Source: Marichromatium purpuratum 984 (GTDB taxonomy: Bacteria > Pseudomonadota > Gammaproteobacteria > Chromatiales > Chromatiaceae). Taken from it: a stretch of 64,000 nt of DNA. The first letter of the stretch is position 1. Each line of letters starts with the position of its first letter. Positions 44,510 through 53,649 of the stretch are shown here, piece by piece. Below the pieces are notes generated by a model, which had not been told where the DNA came from, did no database searches, and saw only the letters and a list, made by a program, of their open reading frames with translations. The position numbers were made by a program, and so were the translations under genes. The stretch lies in NCBI RefSeq assembly GCF_000224005.2, contig NZ_CP007031.1, positions 2,819,001-2,883,000 on the forward strand, read 5' to 3'.

Positions 44510-45720
44510 CGTGCGCCCTCCCCGACGACAGCATGCGGTGCCATCGCCACGCCACCCGGCGCACGCACTCGCAATGCCACCAGGCTCACCAGCGTCATCA
44601 GGACAACGCTCGTCCAATAGGGCGCGAGCGGGTCGAGCTGGTGCAGCGCGGCGCCGGACACCGGCCCCAGGGTCATTCCCAGCCCCTGCACCATGACATT
44701 GATCCCGGCCACCCGGGCCTGCGCCAGTGGCCCCGCGCCGAGACTGAGCCCGGCGAGATTGCCCGGCAACAGCAGCCCGAATCCGGCGCCGAGCAGTGCC
44801 ATGCCCAGTGCCAGCCAGCGCGGATCGGGGGCCAGCGCGGTCAGCGTCAGCGCGCCGAGCGCGAGCAGCGCACCGCCGCGCAACAGCCAGGTCGGCGACC
44901 ACTGCAGCCGCCGCACGAGCAGCCCCTGCACCAGCACCATCGCCGCCATGGTCGACATCATCAGCAGACCGGCACGAGCGATCGACTCACCCGCCGTCAG
45001 GCCGTGCAGGTCCTGCAGGCGCAACGCCGTCACCTGTTGCAGCAGGCTGTAGACACTCAACCCCAGCAGGGTGACCAGCAGATGGGGCCAGAGCCGCCGC
45101 CACGGCAGCGGCGCGACATCCTGCCCGCGCGCGTTCGGGCGCCCCGGCGCGGTCTCGGCGAGTCGCCAGGCAAGCAGCAGCCAGGCCACCCCGGCGACCG
45201 CCCCGACCAGCAGGAAGGCGCTCACCGCGTCGCGCCCACCGATACGCCACGCCAGGGCGCCACCGAGGATGGTCCCCAGCCCGAAGGCCGCGCCCATCAA
45301 CCCCATGCCACCGGCACGTCGCTCGGCGCTGGTGAGATCGGCGAGCACCGCCTGAGCCGCGGGCATCACTCCGCCGCTCATCAACGCCTGAACCAACCGC
45401 AGCGCCAGCACGGCACCGAACAGCCCCAGCGCCGAGACCGCGCCGCCGCGCCAGAGATCGACCAGCAGCGCGAAACCGAGTGGGAACAAGGCCGCGGCCA
45501 GCAGCCCGATCAGCAGCACCGGGCGTCGGCCCCAGCGCTCACAGACACGCCCCCACAGCGGCGCGACGAGCATCAACGCGAACGCCGAGAGACTGAGCAG
45601 CGCGCCGGTCTGCAAGTCGCTCCAGCCGATCTCGCGCCCCAGCGCAGGAAGCATGATCAACAACGAGGCATGGGCCAAGGCATTGGCCACCAGCCCGAGA
45701 AAGAGTACGTGAGTCGTCAT
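44506..45720 (-). CDS. MFS transporter of the AraC-TonB cluster
   Basis: A 404-residue 12-helix major facilitator with the cytoplasmic loop motif 'GRVCERWGRRPVLL' after helix 2 and 'LADLTSAERRAGGMG' before helix 5, of the drug-efflux (DHA1) type. In a cluster with an AraC regulator and a TonB receptor it could export a siderophore or import a complex across the inner membrane. The start at 45720 (MTTHVLFL) is chosen; an ATG at 45735 is possible and neither has a strong ribosome site. Its stop overlaps the receptor start. Confidence 0.82.
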   Translation of the reverse strand: MTTHVLFLGLVANALAHASLLIMLPALGREIGWSDLQTGALLSLSAFALMLVAPLWGRVCERWGRRPVLLIGLLAAALFPLGFALLVDLWRGGAVSALGLFGAVLALRLVQALMSGGVMPAAQAVLADLTSAERRAGGMGLMGAAFGLGTILGGALAWRIGGRDAVSAFLLVGAVAGVAWLLLAWRLAETAPGRPNARGQDVAPLPWRRLWPHLLVTLLGLSVYSLLQQVTALRLQDLHGLTAGESIARAGLLMMSTMAAMVLVQGLLVRRLQWSPTWLLRGGALLALGALTLTALAPDPRWLALGMALLGAGFGLLLPGNLAGLSLGAGPLAQARVAGINVMVQGLGMTLGPVSGAALHQLDPLAPYWTSVVLMTLVSLVALRVRAPGGVAMAPHAVVGEGAR

Positions 45721-45829
45721 TCGCCACCACGACATCGAGTGAAAGGGTCATGGCAGCAGTCTGCCCGGCACGACGAGGCACGGCTGTCAGATGGCGAGCA
45801 TGGGATATCGAGCGCTGAACGCGAGGCCC

Positions 45830-46777
45830 TCAGCGCGTGCGCCGACAGGCTCCCGGCGTCTCGCCGAAGCGCGCGCGAAAGCTCGCGCTGAAGTGACTGG
45901 CACTGCTGAAACCGCAACCGAGGGCGATCTCGGTGAGACTGAGTTCGGGTGATTCACGCACCAGCCGCCGCGCGCGCAACAGCCGCTGCTCGCGTAGCCA
46001 GGAGAAGACCGTCTGTCCGTGCGCCCGCCGAAAACAGCGGTTGAGCCGACTGTGGCTCATCCCCGCCTCGGCGGCGAGCGCGGCGAGCGTGGGGGGTGCG
46101 AAGGGGTCCTGCCGCAACCGCTCGACGACGCGTGCAACGCCACGTCGCTCGGCACGGGTTAGCTCAGCGTCCAGGGTCACCGATGCGGACTCAGCCAAGG
46201 GTTCGAGCCAGCGCCCCAGCAGCTCCAGCGCACGCCCTTGGGCGCGCAATCGCGCCAGCGGCGAGTCCAGCGGATCGGCGACCAGCTCGCCGACCCAGGC
46301 GCGGGTCGACAGCGCGCGCGCCAGTCGCCTGGGCCCCTGACCGGCGAGCGCCGCGACATCCTCCAGCCCGGAGGTCGCAAAGCGCAGCAGGAAGATCTCG
46401 ACGACCTCATCACCCGGGGTGCTGCGCTCTACCGGGGCGTGATCGGCGGGCAGCAGCCAGACATCACCCGCGACAATGCGCGCCGACCCGCCCGGGCGCT
46501 CGAAACGGCTGACACCACTCAGCCCGAAGGCCAGCATCAGGCTCGGGGGCGTCGGCTCGATCAGGGTACGCAACGGACGGCGCAGCGCGATCCGGCTGTG
46601 GGTGAAGGCGATCCCTTCGGCGACCCGGGCGAGACGGAAGCAGGCCTCACCGCCAGCCAGCCCCACCCGGCTGCAGCGCCAGCCACCGTCGCGCGGGGCC
46701 AGGGCATCGAGCTGCCTCGCCCCGACCCGCCACAACTCGGGGACATCGCTGGCGCAGTGGGAACGGATCGCGGACAT
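45830..46777 (-). CDS. AraC-family regulator (PchR-like)
   Basis: A 315-residue activator with an N-terminal ligand domain (about 1-200) and a C-terminal pair of helix-turn-helix units (about 215-310; 'LAALAAEAGMSHSRLNRCFRRAHG' in outline and 'LTEIALGCGFSSASHFSASFRARFG'). The C-terminus 'GETPGACRR' is typical. PchR-like AraC proteins activate siderophore receptor genes with the siderophore as co-inducer. The start at 46777 has GAGGTG 8 nt upstream. A perfect -10 box with a Fur-like site lies about 60 nt upstream. It leads the MFS-receptor-methyltransferase genes on the same strand. Confidence 0.85.
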   Translation of the reverse strand: MSAIRSHCASDVPELWRVGARQLDALAPRDGGWRCSRVGLAGGEACFRLARVAEGIAFTHSRIALRRPLRTLIEPTPPSLMLAFGLSGVSRFERPGGSARIVAGDVWLLPADHAPVERSTPGDEVVEIFLLRFATSGLEDVAALAGQGPRRLARALSTRAWVGELVADPLDSPLARLRAQGRALELLGRWLEPLAESASVTLDAELTRAERRGVARVVERLRQDPFAPPTLAALAAEAGMSHSRLNRCFRRAHGQTVFSWLREQRLLRARRLVRESPELSLTEIALGCGFSSASHFSASFRARFGETPGACRRTR

Positions 46778-46833
46778 TGGCTGGCACCTCGTGAAAACCC
46801 GGATTGCGACCGGGGACAACGAACGACTGCCAG

Positions 46834-46862
46834 ATTATAAATAAAAACGATTATCGATTGCT
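46834..46862 (-). promoter_or_regulatory. Promoter with Fur-like site upstream of the AraC gene
   Basis: On the minus strand a perfect TATAAT (46834-46839) is preceded by an AT-rich stretch containing CGATAATCG followed by TTTTTAT (about 46843-46859). It matches one half of the Fur 7-1-7 consensus (TGATAAT) at six of seven positions and the second half weakly. The -35 box is poor, as expected for an activated promoter. Iron control of the cluster is inference. Confidence 0.45.
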
Positions 46863-46897
46863 TTTCAGTCGGCTTGTTTCCTGCCCGCATACCACAA

Positions 46898-46929
46898 GAC
46901 ACCGGGGTGTCAGCTGACCCCCCGGTGTC
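46898..46929 (-). terminator. Hairpin after the PEP-CTERM gene
   Basis: A perfect 10-bp stem (GACACCGGGG / CCCCGGTGTC) with a 12-nt loop, 15 nt beyond the PEP-CTERM stop on the minus strand. No T-run. Confidence 0.55.
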
Positions 46930-46943
46930 GTCAGCCACTCACC

Positions 46944-47825
46944 TCAGGCCGCGTCGTGACGCCGCCGCACCCGCGCCAGACCGATCAGACCGGCGCCGAG
47001 CAACGCCAACGCACCGGGCTCGGGGATGCTGATGGTGTCACCCTGCAGCTCGGCGGTCGAGACACGGGCGAAGAAGACGTCGGCTCCTCCCGCCAGATCA
47101 ACCGTGAATTGCGAGCTTGCGGTGTAGGAGAAATCGAACGGCGTACCGGCCAGTGTCGTGAGGGGATCGGTATCGAAATAGTCCTGAGCCAAGCCCCCGG
47201 TGACGTGCATCGCAGAACCGGCATTACTGAACAGCATGCCCGCGGCGAAGAGCTGACCGCTGAAGGAAATCGACTCGAAGGTCCCCTCCAGGAACAGTGT
47301 GCCATCGGCGGCCTCGTACATCTCGTCCGGGTCGGCCTCGAAGTCGTTGTTGGCGTTGAAGTTCCGGCTGTGATCGACCCAGATCCTGAAGTACGACTGG
47401 CTCCAGTCGACCGTATAGGTGGTGGGATCGAGGAAGTCACCGCCACCGGGCGTGTTCTCGACGAACTCGATGCCGCCGAACTCATAGGTCAGCTCACAGC
47501 CCGGGCAGAAGTCCGCCGGATGGGTCTCGGGGTTCGGCTGGCCGGTCTGGTCGTTGGCGTCGTTGAAGTTGTTGATCTTGCCGCCGCCGTAGAGATAGTT
47601 GCCGAACATCATCGAGGTGGCGTTGGAGGCGTTGATGCCCACCAGGCTCCCCATGTCGTAGCCGGTGTTGGTGCTCTGGAACCACTGGGTGAAGTTACTA
47701 TCCATCTTCATGTCGAGCGGCGAATCCGGGTCCCACAATACCCCGCCGACATTGATGACATCAGCGCCGGCAAGCGGTGACATCATGATCGCCGCACCGA
47801 ACAGCGCGCTTTTCCGAGTCAACAT
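46944..47825 (-). CDS. PEP-CTERM exported protein
   Basis: A 293-residue protein with a signal peptide (about 1-21, 'SPLAGA' end) and a C-terminal PEP-CTERM sorting signal: the PEP motif in 'SIPEPGALALLGAGLIGLAR' followed by a basic tail (RVRRRHDAA). The middle is a secreted, Asn/Asp- and Gly-rich domain with one CxxC ('FCPGCE') and no recognised fold. PEP-CTERM proteins are processed by exosortase and are tied to exopolysaccharide and biofilm or floc formation; exosortase is not in this window. An AGGGAG lies about 10 nt before the ATG and a sigma-54-type promoter candidate about 60 nt upstream. Confidence 0.9.
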   Translation of the reverse strand: MLTRKSALFGAAIMMSPLAGADVINVGGVLWDPDSPLDMKMDSNFTQWFQSTNTGYDMGSLVGINASNATSMMFGNYLYGGGKINNFNDANDQTGQPNPETHPADFCPGCELTYEFGGIEFVENTPGGGDFLDPTTYTVDWSQSYFRIWVDHSRNFNANNDFEADPDEMYEAADGTLFLEGTFESISFSGQLFAAGMLFSNAGSAMHVTGGLAQDYFDTDPLTTLAGTPFDFSYTASSQFTVDLAGGADVFFARVSTAELQGDTISIPEPGALALLGAGLIGLARVRRRHDAA

Positions 47826-47884
47826 GATCCATCTCCCTGTATCGCTTTAAGACGAAGGGGCTACTCCACCCCGCAGACGGCCGA

Positions 47885-47900
47885 AGCGAAAAGCAGGCCA
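47885..47900 (-). promoter_or_regulatory. Candidate sigma-54 promoter of the PEP-CTERM gene
   Basis: Read on the minus strand the 16-mer is TGGCCTGCTTTTCGCT. It has the invariant GG and GC exactly 10 nt apart as in the -24/-12 consensus TGGCACG-N4-TTGCW, and also matches T, C, G, T and the final W. It lies 60 nt before the ATG. PEP-CTERM genes in several bacteria are controlled by RpoN with the PrsK/PrsR system, which makes the match more credible. Confidence 0.55.
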
Positions 47901-48094
47901 TGCCCGACAACCATTTGAAAGAAAAGGAAAAGACGAGACACTGCCGAAATCGCGAAACAAAAAAACACTATTCGTGTAAAAAAGATCGACGTTTTCACCA
48001 CCGCGGCCCCACCCTGGGACCCAAAACCTCGGTGCGACAGGACCCGCCGGCGCGATAGGCCCGGAACCTGTGGCCAGCACCGTCAAGAATTCCG

Positions 48095-48994
48095 TCACCT
48101 CGCCCCATCGCCATGCCATGCGGTTTGCTCTCGCATGAAGTCGAGGAAGGCGCGATCGGCACGCGAGAGATAGCCACCGCTCTGCCACGCCAGCGAGAAA
48201 TCGAGATGAACCGGCGTGGCGAAGGGGATCGCCACCAACTCGGGATCGTGGGTCTGCTCGCTGACCATGCGCAGCACGCAGGTGATGCCGAAACCCTGAC
48301 GGACGATGGTCTCGGCGAGCGGGATGAGGTTGGTCTCGAAGGCGATACGCGGCTCGACCCCGAGCGCGGCGGCATGACGATCGATGAACTCGCGCAGGAA
48401 GTAACCGCTACGTGCGACTACCAGATCGTGTTCGAACAAGGTTGCAAAGTCGACGTATTCAACCGCCGCCAGGGGATGCGAGCGTCCGACGTGCACCACC
48501 ACCTCCTCGCGCAGGAAGGGATGGGTCTCGAGACCGTCGAGTTCGGCGTCGCTGGTCACCACCCCGAGATCCAGCACCCCGGCGCGGATCATGTCCAGCA
48601 GACTCCGGGTACCGGCTTCCTGCACCGACAGCCGCAATCCCGGATGATGATGCTTGAAGGCCATCAGCAACGGCGGGAAGAAGTAGGACCCGAGGATGCT
48701 CGGCAAACCGATACGCACCTCGCCCTTGAGCAGTCCGCGCAGCTCGCGCATCTGCAGCTCTGCGGCCTCGGCACGTTCGAGCAAGGCCCGGGCGTGCCCG
48801 GCCAGTACCTCGCCCTCGCTGGTCGGTGTGACCCGACGCGCTCCCCGGTGCAACAGCTCCAGCTCGAGCGTGCGCTCGAGCTTGCGGATGGCGATGCTCA
48901 GCGCCGGCTGAGCGATACCGAGCCGAACGGCGGCAGCGGTGAAGCCACCGGCCTCGACCACGGCGAGAAAGTAACGCAGCTGCTTCAAATCCAT
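48095..48994 (-). CDS. LysR-family transcriptional regulator
   Basis: A 299-residue LysR regulator: N-terminal winged helix (about 1-60, 'MDLKQLRYFLAVVEAGGFTAAA'), linker helix and a two-lobed ligand domain (about 90-295, with 'VRIGLPSILGSYFFPPLL'). It is transcribed away from the MFS gene with 95 nt between them, the usual arrangement in which LysR controls the divergent gene and itself. A near-perfect palindrome abuts its start codon. The ligand is unknown. Confidence 0.92.
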   Translation of the reverse strand: MDLKQLRYFLAVVEAGGFTAAAVRLGIAQPALSIAIRKLERTLELELLHRGARRVTPTSEGEVLAGHARALLERAEAAELQMRELRGLLKGEVRIGLPSILGSYFFPPLLMAFKHHHPGLRLSVQEAGTRSLLDMIRAGVLDLGVVTSDAELDGLETHPFLREEVVVHVGRSHPLAAVEYVDFATLFEHDLVVARSGYFLREFIDRHAAALGVEPRIAFETNLIPLAETIVRQGFGITCVLRMVSEQTHDPELVAIPFATPVHLDFSLAWQSGGYLSRADRAFLDFMREQTAWHGDGAR

Positions 48995-49063
48995 ATCGAT
49001 TTCAAATCGATCGAATATCTTAAATTTATTTTATTTATAGATCATGGCGTTCATACAATGAAC
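48995..49063. promoter_or_regulatory. LysR/MFS divergent control region with two dyads
   Basis: Dyad 1 (48995-49011) is ATCGATTTCAAATCGAT, a near-perfect palindrome touching the LysR start codon. Dyad 2 (49049-49063) is GTTCAT-ACA-ATGAAC, a perfect inverted repeat 27 nt before the MFS start. The region between is very AT-rich (a TATAGA at about 49035 could be the MFS -10). These are candidate LysR binding sites. Confidence 0.5.
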
Positions 49064-49089
49064 CCACGCCCCATCTATTCAGGATTCCA

Positions 49090-50358
49090 ATGAGCCCCCC
49101 GATCACCGCACGCACCCCGGCCTTCTGGCGCGCGACCCTGGCACTCTGTCTCAGCTCGATCGCCATCTTCGCCAACCTCTATGCCCCGCAACCGCTGCTG
49201 CCGCTGCTGCGCAGCGATCTCGGCATCTCGGAACTGGAGGCCAGTCTGACCGTCTCGGTCTCCACCTTCACCCTGGGGTTGTCGCTGCTGCTCTTCGGAC
49301 CGCTCTCCGATGCCGTCGGTCGACGCGCGATCATGTTCACCACCCTGGCGCTGGCGACCGCCTGCGCGCTCGCCCTCGCCCTCGCCCCGGACTTCGGCAC
49401 CCTGCTCGCGCTGCGCGCACTGCAGGGCTTCTTCCTCGGTGGCGTGCCGGCGCTGGCGCTGGCTTATCTCGGCGACGAATTCGACCACGAGGCGCTGCTG
49501 CTGGCCGTCGGCATCTATATCGGTGGCAATTCGATCGGCGGCATCGCCGGGCGTCTGCTCAGTGGCGCGAGCGCCGCCGAGTGGGGCTGGCAGGCGAGCT
49601 TCCTCACCGCCGGGTTGCTCAGCCTCGCGGTGCTGATCGCCTCCCTCATCCTGCTGCCGCCCTCGCGCCGCTTCCAGCCCAAGCCGCCGCGACCGCGCGC
49701 CATGGTCGCCGACCTCGCGCTGCACCTGCGCAACCCGAGCATCCTCGGCGCCTACCTCATCGGCGGGCTCAACTTCATGGTGTTCATCAACCTCTACAGC
49801 TATGTCACCTTTCTACTGAGCGCCCCGCCCTACCATCTCTCGCCGATGTGGCTGGGGATGCTGTTTCTCACCTATCTCTCCGGCACCGTCGCCGCCAGCT
49901 TCTCCGGCCGATTGGCGCGCGGGCGCTCGCAACCGCTGGCGATGGCCGCCGGCACCCTGCTGCTGCTCGGCGGCACCCTGCTGACCCTGGTGCCGCATCT
50001 GGTGGCGATCATCGGCGGGCTGCTGATCAATGCCGTCGGCTTCTTCTTCGCCCACTCCCAGGCGGCAAGCTGGGTCAGCCACAAGGCCACCCGGGCACGC
50101 GCCAGCGCCTCCTCGCTGTATCTGGTGTTCTACTACACCGGGGCGAGCCTCGGCGGCTTCTATCTCGCGCCTTACTGGCACTGGGCGGACTGGCCAGGGG
50201 TGGTGCTGGGCGCGGTGCTGGCGCTGGTGCTCACCCTAGGCCTCGCACTCTGGCTGCATGCCCGCGAGCACGGTCAGACGCAGATCTGCCCCTGGTGGCA
50301 ACGACTCGCCGGCGCCTGTCGTGAACCGGCCCTCCCGGCCGATACCGGCGGACACTGA
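49090..50358 (+). CDS. MFS transporter, YnfM-like
   Basis: A 422-residue 12-helix major facilitator. Typical motifs are 'GPLSDAVGRRAIM' (loop 2-3) and 'GASLGGFY'-like turns in the second half; the N-terminal helix begins 'LALCLSSIAIFANLYAPQPLLP', the form seen in the YnfM/arabinose-type exporter group. Likely an exporter of a small organic compound controlled by the divergent LysR protein. The C-terminal tail (about 395-422) is hydrophilic. Confidence 0.85.
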   Translation: MSPPITARTPAFWRATLALCLSSIAIFANLYAPQPLLPLLRSDLGISELEASLTVSVSTFTLGLSLLLFGPLSDAVGRRAIMFTTLALATACALALALAPDFGTLLALRALQGFFLGGVPALALAYLGDEFDHEALLLAVGIYIGGNSIGGIAGRLLSGASAAEWGWQASFLTAGLLSLAVLIASLILLPPSRRFQPKPPRPRAMVADLALHLRNPSILGAYLIGGLNFMVFINLYSYVTFLLSAPPYHLSPMWLGMLFLTYLSGTVAASFSGRLARGRSQPLAMAAGTLLLLGGTLLTLVPHLVAIIGGLLINAVGFFFAHSQAASWVSHKATRARASASSLYLVFYYTGASLGGFYLAPYWHWADWPGVVLGAVLALVLTLGLALWLHAREHGQTQICPWWQRLAGACREPALPADTGGH

Positions 50359-50482
50359 CCCGCGCCCATCAGGGCGTGTGCTCGAGTCTTGCACAGCCGC
50401 CTCAGCCGACCCACTGTCGAACTGGGACGGCGCGGGCATGAGTCCGCGACCGGGTTTGCAGACAGCGACGGGAGAGATACCG

Positions 50483-50788
50483 ATGCCGACCAAAGACGAC
50501 TATCTCAGCCACCTCAAGCAACAGCTCGACGCGTGGAAAGACGACCTCGAGCAACTGCAGGAAAAGGCCACCCAGACCTCGGGCGAGGCACGCGAGCGCG
50601 TGCAGCAGCAGATCGACGAGCTGCGCGCACAATGGGAGGCCGGACACGAGAAACGCGAGCGGATTCGCGAGGAGGCTGACGAGCGCTGGGAGGAGATCCG
50701 CGAGGACGCGGAGGAGAAGTGGGACGAACTCAAGCGCGGCGCCCGCGACACACTCTCGCGCATCCGCGCACACTTCGACGACAAATGA
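50483..50788 (+). CDS. Coiled-coil stress-type protein (sll1863-like)
   Basis: A 101-residue highly charged, helical protein with no signal peptide. It has heptad-like repeats across most of its length ('YLSHLKQQLDAWKDDLEQLQEKA' in outline) and several Trp residues in 'ERWEEIREDAEEKWDELKRG'. This resembles the small coiled-coil proteins annotated as sll1863-family stress response proteins. The start at 50483 has GGGAGA about 9 nt upstream; the longer frame upstream is not coding. Function unknown. Confidence 0.75.
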   Translation: MPTKDDYLSHLKQQLDAWKDDLEQLQEKATQTSGEARERVQQQIDELRAQWEAGHEKRERIREEADERWEEIREDAEEKWDELKRGARDTLSRIRAHFDDK

Positions 50789-50860
50789 AGATGGGGCTTG
50801 TGCCCCAAGGGTCAGCCGAGCACAGAGTCGGCGCGCATCGATGACGCCGTGATCGGCGAC

Positions 50861-50892
50861 TCCGGGCGTCGCTCCTTGGGGCGACGCCCGGA
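50861..50892. terminator. Hairpin between two converging small genes
   Basis: A perfect 12-bp stem (TCCGGGCGTCGC and complement) with an 8-nt loop lies between the coiled-coil gene and the DUF2892-like gene, which converge. Confidence 0.6.
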
Positions 50893-50958
50893 TCCGGCCC
50901 GCAGGCCGGGTCGTTCCAGACGCCGACAGAGCGAACCCGGACCCGGTGCGAGAGCGCC

Positions 50959-51159
50959 TTACTCCTCGCCTTCCTTGCAGGTGTTGATATGGAAGGGCAC
51001 ATAGGCCAGACAGGTGCCGAGGAAACCGGTCGCGAGCACCACCAGACCGATGGCACTGAAAATCCAGCTACCGCTGGCAATACCACCGAACACCAACACG
51101 CCGCCGGCGGCGAAACGGACGTGACGGTCGGTCTTACCAACATTCCTGGGCAGGTTCAT
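50959..51159 (-). CDS. DUF2892 / YgaP-type small membrane protein
   Basis: A 66-residue protein with the DUF2892 pattern: 'MNLPRNVGKTDRHVRFAAGG', then two membrane helices (about 16-35 and 37-57) and a short tail with two Cys ('GTC...NTCKE'). In E. coli the same unit forms the membrane anchor of the rhodanese YgaP. Here it is stand-alone, without the rhodanese part. Function unknown. Confidence 0.8.
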   Translation of the reverse strand: MNLPRNVGKTDRHVRFAAGGVLVFGGIASGSWIFSAIGLVVLATGFLGTCLAYVPFHINTCKEGEE

Positions 51160-51337
51160 CGCTTCAACGCCTGTGTTGCGGACTCCGACGAGCCGAATGC
51201 GGGAGGGCGTACGACCAGCCCTCCGGCCGACCCTGCTCCGCGACGAGGACCACAGCCCCGAGGTCCGCGACCTTAGTGGTCATCCCTGCACCACCACAGC
51301 ACTGACTGTGCGGCCATTATAGACCCACACCTACTAC

Positions 51338-52732
51338 TACTACAGCCGCACATCTTCACGGCGGCCCAGCCCCTCGCGCTCGATAATGACAGATCCTGGC
51401 CCGCGCCTGATGTCGTCGTCGCCAATCCGACCAGGCGATGACAGCATCAGGCGGGGCGCGTTCGCGCCACAACAGCGCCTCGAGCAGGCGCCGGATCTCA
51501 GGAGCGGTCAGTGCGATCCGCCCAGCGACAGCGCCCCCTTTTTCGCCCGCCGTTGCAGCACGACGAGGCAGGCATGGGCCAGCAGCGCAAGGGTGATATG
51601 GCGATGCCAAGCCGGCCAGCGGCGCACCTCATATTCGTCGAGCCCGCACTGCTGCTTGGCCAGCTCGAAGCCGACCTCGATCGCCCAGCGCTGCCCGGCG
51701 ACCTTGGCCAGGCGCTCGAGTGTGGCCTCGGCGCGGGGCGCGAAGGCGATGTAGTAGGCCCGCTCCTCGGGGCGGTTGCAGTTGCGCCGCACCACCAGCC
51801 AATGCCCCCAGGCGCGCTCCTCGGCGCTGAGCTGCAGGCGCCACAGCGGCACCCAGGCCCACTCGAAGGTGCGCGCGCCCTTGCTCCCGGCGCCGACGGC
51901 GTGGCGCTGCCAGGCCGTCTCTGGCAGCGCCTTGGCCAGTGCCGCGACACGATGGGTCTGCGGGCCATCGAACCACACCGGTTCATTGCCCGCCACGGCG
52001 AGCACGAAGGGCTGTTGGCGCGCCTCGAGCCACAGGCGCAGCTTGCGATCCTTACCGTAGACGGCATCGCCCGTCACCCAGCCACAAGGTACCCCGGCAT
52101 CGAGTGCGCGCTCGAGCATCGTACGCGCCAGGGGCTGGTTTGGTCTGGAAGCGGCGTGCCTGCTCCGGGACGCCGGCCTCGGCGCAGCGTGCGGGGTCAT
52201 TCGCCCAACATTTGGGCAGGTACAGCGCCCGATCGATGAAGGCCGCGCCGTGCCGGCTGGCGTAACACAGAAACACCCCGATCTGACTGTTCTCGACCCG
52301 GCCCGCCGTGCCGCTGTACTGGCGCTGCACCCCCACCGAGTGCGTGCCCTTCTTCAAGAAACCGGTCTCATCGACGATCAGCACCGCCTCGGCGTCGCCC
52401 AGCGCCTCGACGACATAGGCACGCAGCACCTCGCGCGCCGCCTCGGCGTCCCAGCGTGCCGTGTTGAGCAGGCGCTGCACCCCGTCCGGGCGCCGTTCGC
52501 CCAAGGTTTCGGCCAGCTGCCAACCGTTCTTGCGTGGCACTGTCGTCAGCAGCCCTTGCAGATAACCCCGCGCTCGGGCGCGCGGCTCAGGACGACGAAA
52601 ACACGCCGCCAGGCGCTGATGGATCCTGTCCAGTTCCGTCTCCCAGCCAGAGACTTCGCTGTACTTCATGTTGTTTGAAAACCAAGCCGTTGAGTCCACA
52701 TATCACAACACAAAAAATGTGCGGCTGTAGTA
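51338..52732 (-). mobile_element. IS701-family element, copy 1 (inverted)
   Basis: A 1395-bp element with inverted ends TACTACAGCCGCACAT (16 of 16 at 51338-51353 and 52717-52732). Its transposase runs leftward and is frameshifted. The right end meets the IS5 element; the left end adjoins host sequence. IS701 elements insert at CTAG-like 4-bp targets; the inner junction restores a CTAG when the IS5 element is removed. Confidence 0.8.
51356..52699 (-). pseudogene. IS701-family transposase, copy 1, frameshifted
   Basis: The N-terminal part (from a GTG at 52699 or an ATG at 52669) contains the catalytic region '[19 protein letters not shown]' of the IS701/IS4-like DDE group. Relative to copy 2, an extra C in the run near 52130 (CAGCCCC for CAGCCC) shifts the frame after 'QTKPA'. 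The middle and the C-terminal part are in other frames. The C-terminal 'LTAPEIRRLLEALLW' lies in the -1 frame after an A5G5 run, as in copy 2. Confidence 0.8.
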
Positions 52733-52735
52733 CTA

Positions 52736-53649
52736 CGTTTTGTACGAAAACCCTGCTTGATACACTGACCTCGTTCTTGCAGGAGCAGAGGCCAGATGTC
52801 GAGACGTTACGAACTCCCAGAAGAGGCCTGGGAGCTGATCGCCGATCTGTTTTCCCGTCCGCAGCGTACCGGTCGCCCACGCCGCGATGACCGCCTGATG
52901 CTCAACGGCATCTTCTGGGTGCTGTGCTCGGGTGCGGCGTGGCGCGACCTGCCTGAGCGCTTCGGTCCCTGGTCGACGGTCTACCAGCGGTTTCGCGACT
53001 GGCGTGACGACGGCACCTTCACCAAGGTCCTGGAGCGGTTGCACATCCGGTTGCGCGAGGATGGGCTGATCGATCTGGAGACCTGGATGATCGACTCGAC
53101 CTCGATCCGTGCCACGCGCGCCGCCGCTGGCGGCGGAAAAAAGGGGGGCCGCAGGAGCCGCTGAGCCATGCGCTCGGGCGCAGTCGCGGCGGCCTGACGA
53201 CCAAGATCCACCTGCTCTGCGATGCCAAGGGCGTTCCCTTGAGCTTTCTGCTCTCCCCAGGCCAGCACAGCGACATTCGCCATGCCCAACCGCTGCTCGA
53301 TCAGGTCCGCTTGCCCAGCGCTCATCGAGGTCGTCCGCGCACCCGTTGCCGCCAACTGCTCGCCGACAAGGGCTACGATGCCGACGACTTACGCCGCTAT
53401 TGCGATCGGCGCGGCATCCGTCCGGTGATCCCGCAGCGCCAGGGCGTGCGCAAGCCCAGGCCTGGCCGTCCTCGGATACTCAATAAGCCCAGCTATCGCA
53501 AACGCAACGTCATCGAGCGGTTGTTCGGCTGGCTCAAGTCCTGCCGACGAATCGCCACCCGTTACGACAAGTTGGCGGCCAGTTTCTCGGCAATGTTCAC
53601 GCTTGCTTGCATCCGTAGATGCCTCAGGCATTACTTTTCGTACAAAACG
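52736..53649 (+). mobile_element. IS5-family (IS427 group) element inserted between the IS701 copies
   Basis: A 914-bp element with perfect 15-bp terminal inverted repeats (CGTTTTGTACGAAAA) flanked by a TA duplication (52734-52735 and 53650-53651). Size, ends and the two-frame transposase fit the IS427 group. Removing it and one TA restores C-TA-G exactly between the ends of the two IS701 copies. Confidence 0.85.

Noticed and set aside
44510-44902. An N-terminal extension of the TonB receptor to 44902
   Set aside because: It overlaps the MFS gene out of frame; the ATG at 44509 gives a signal peptide.
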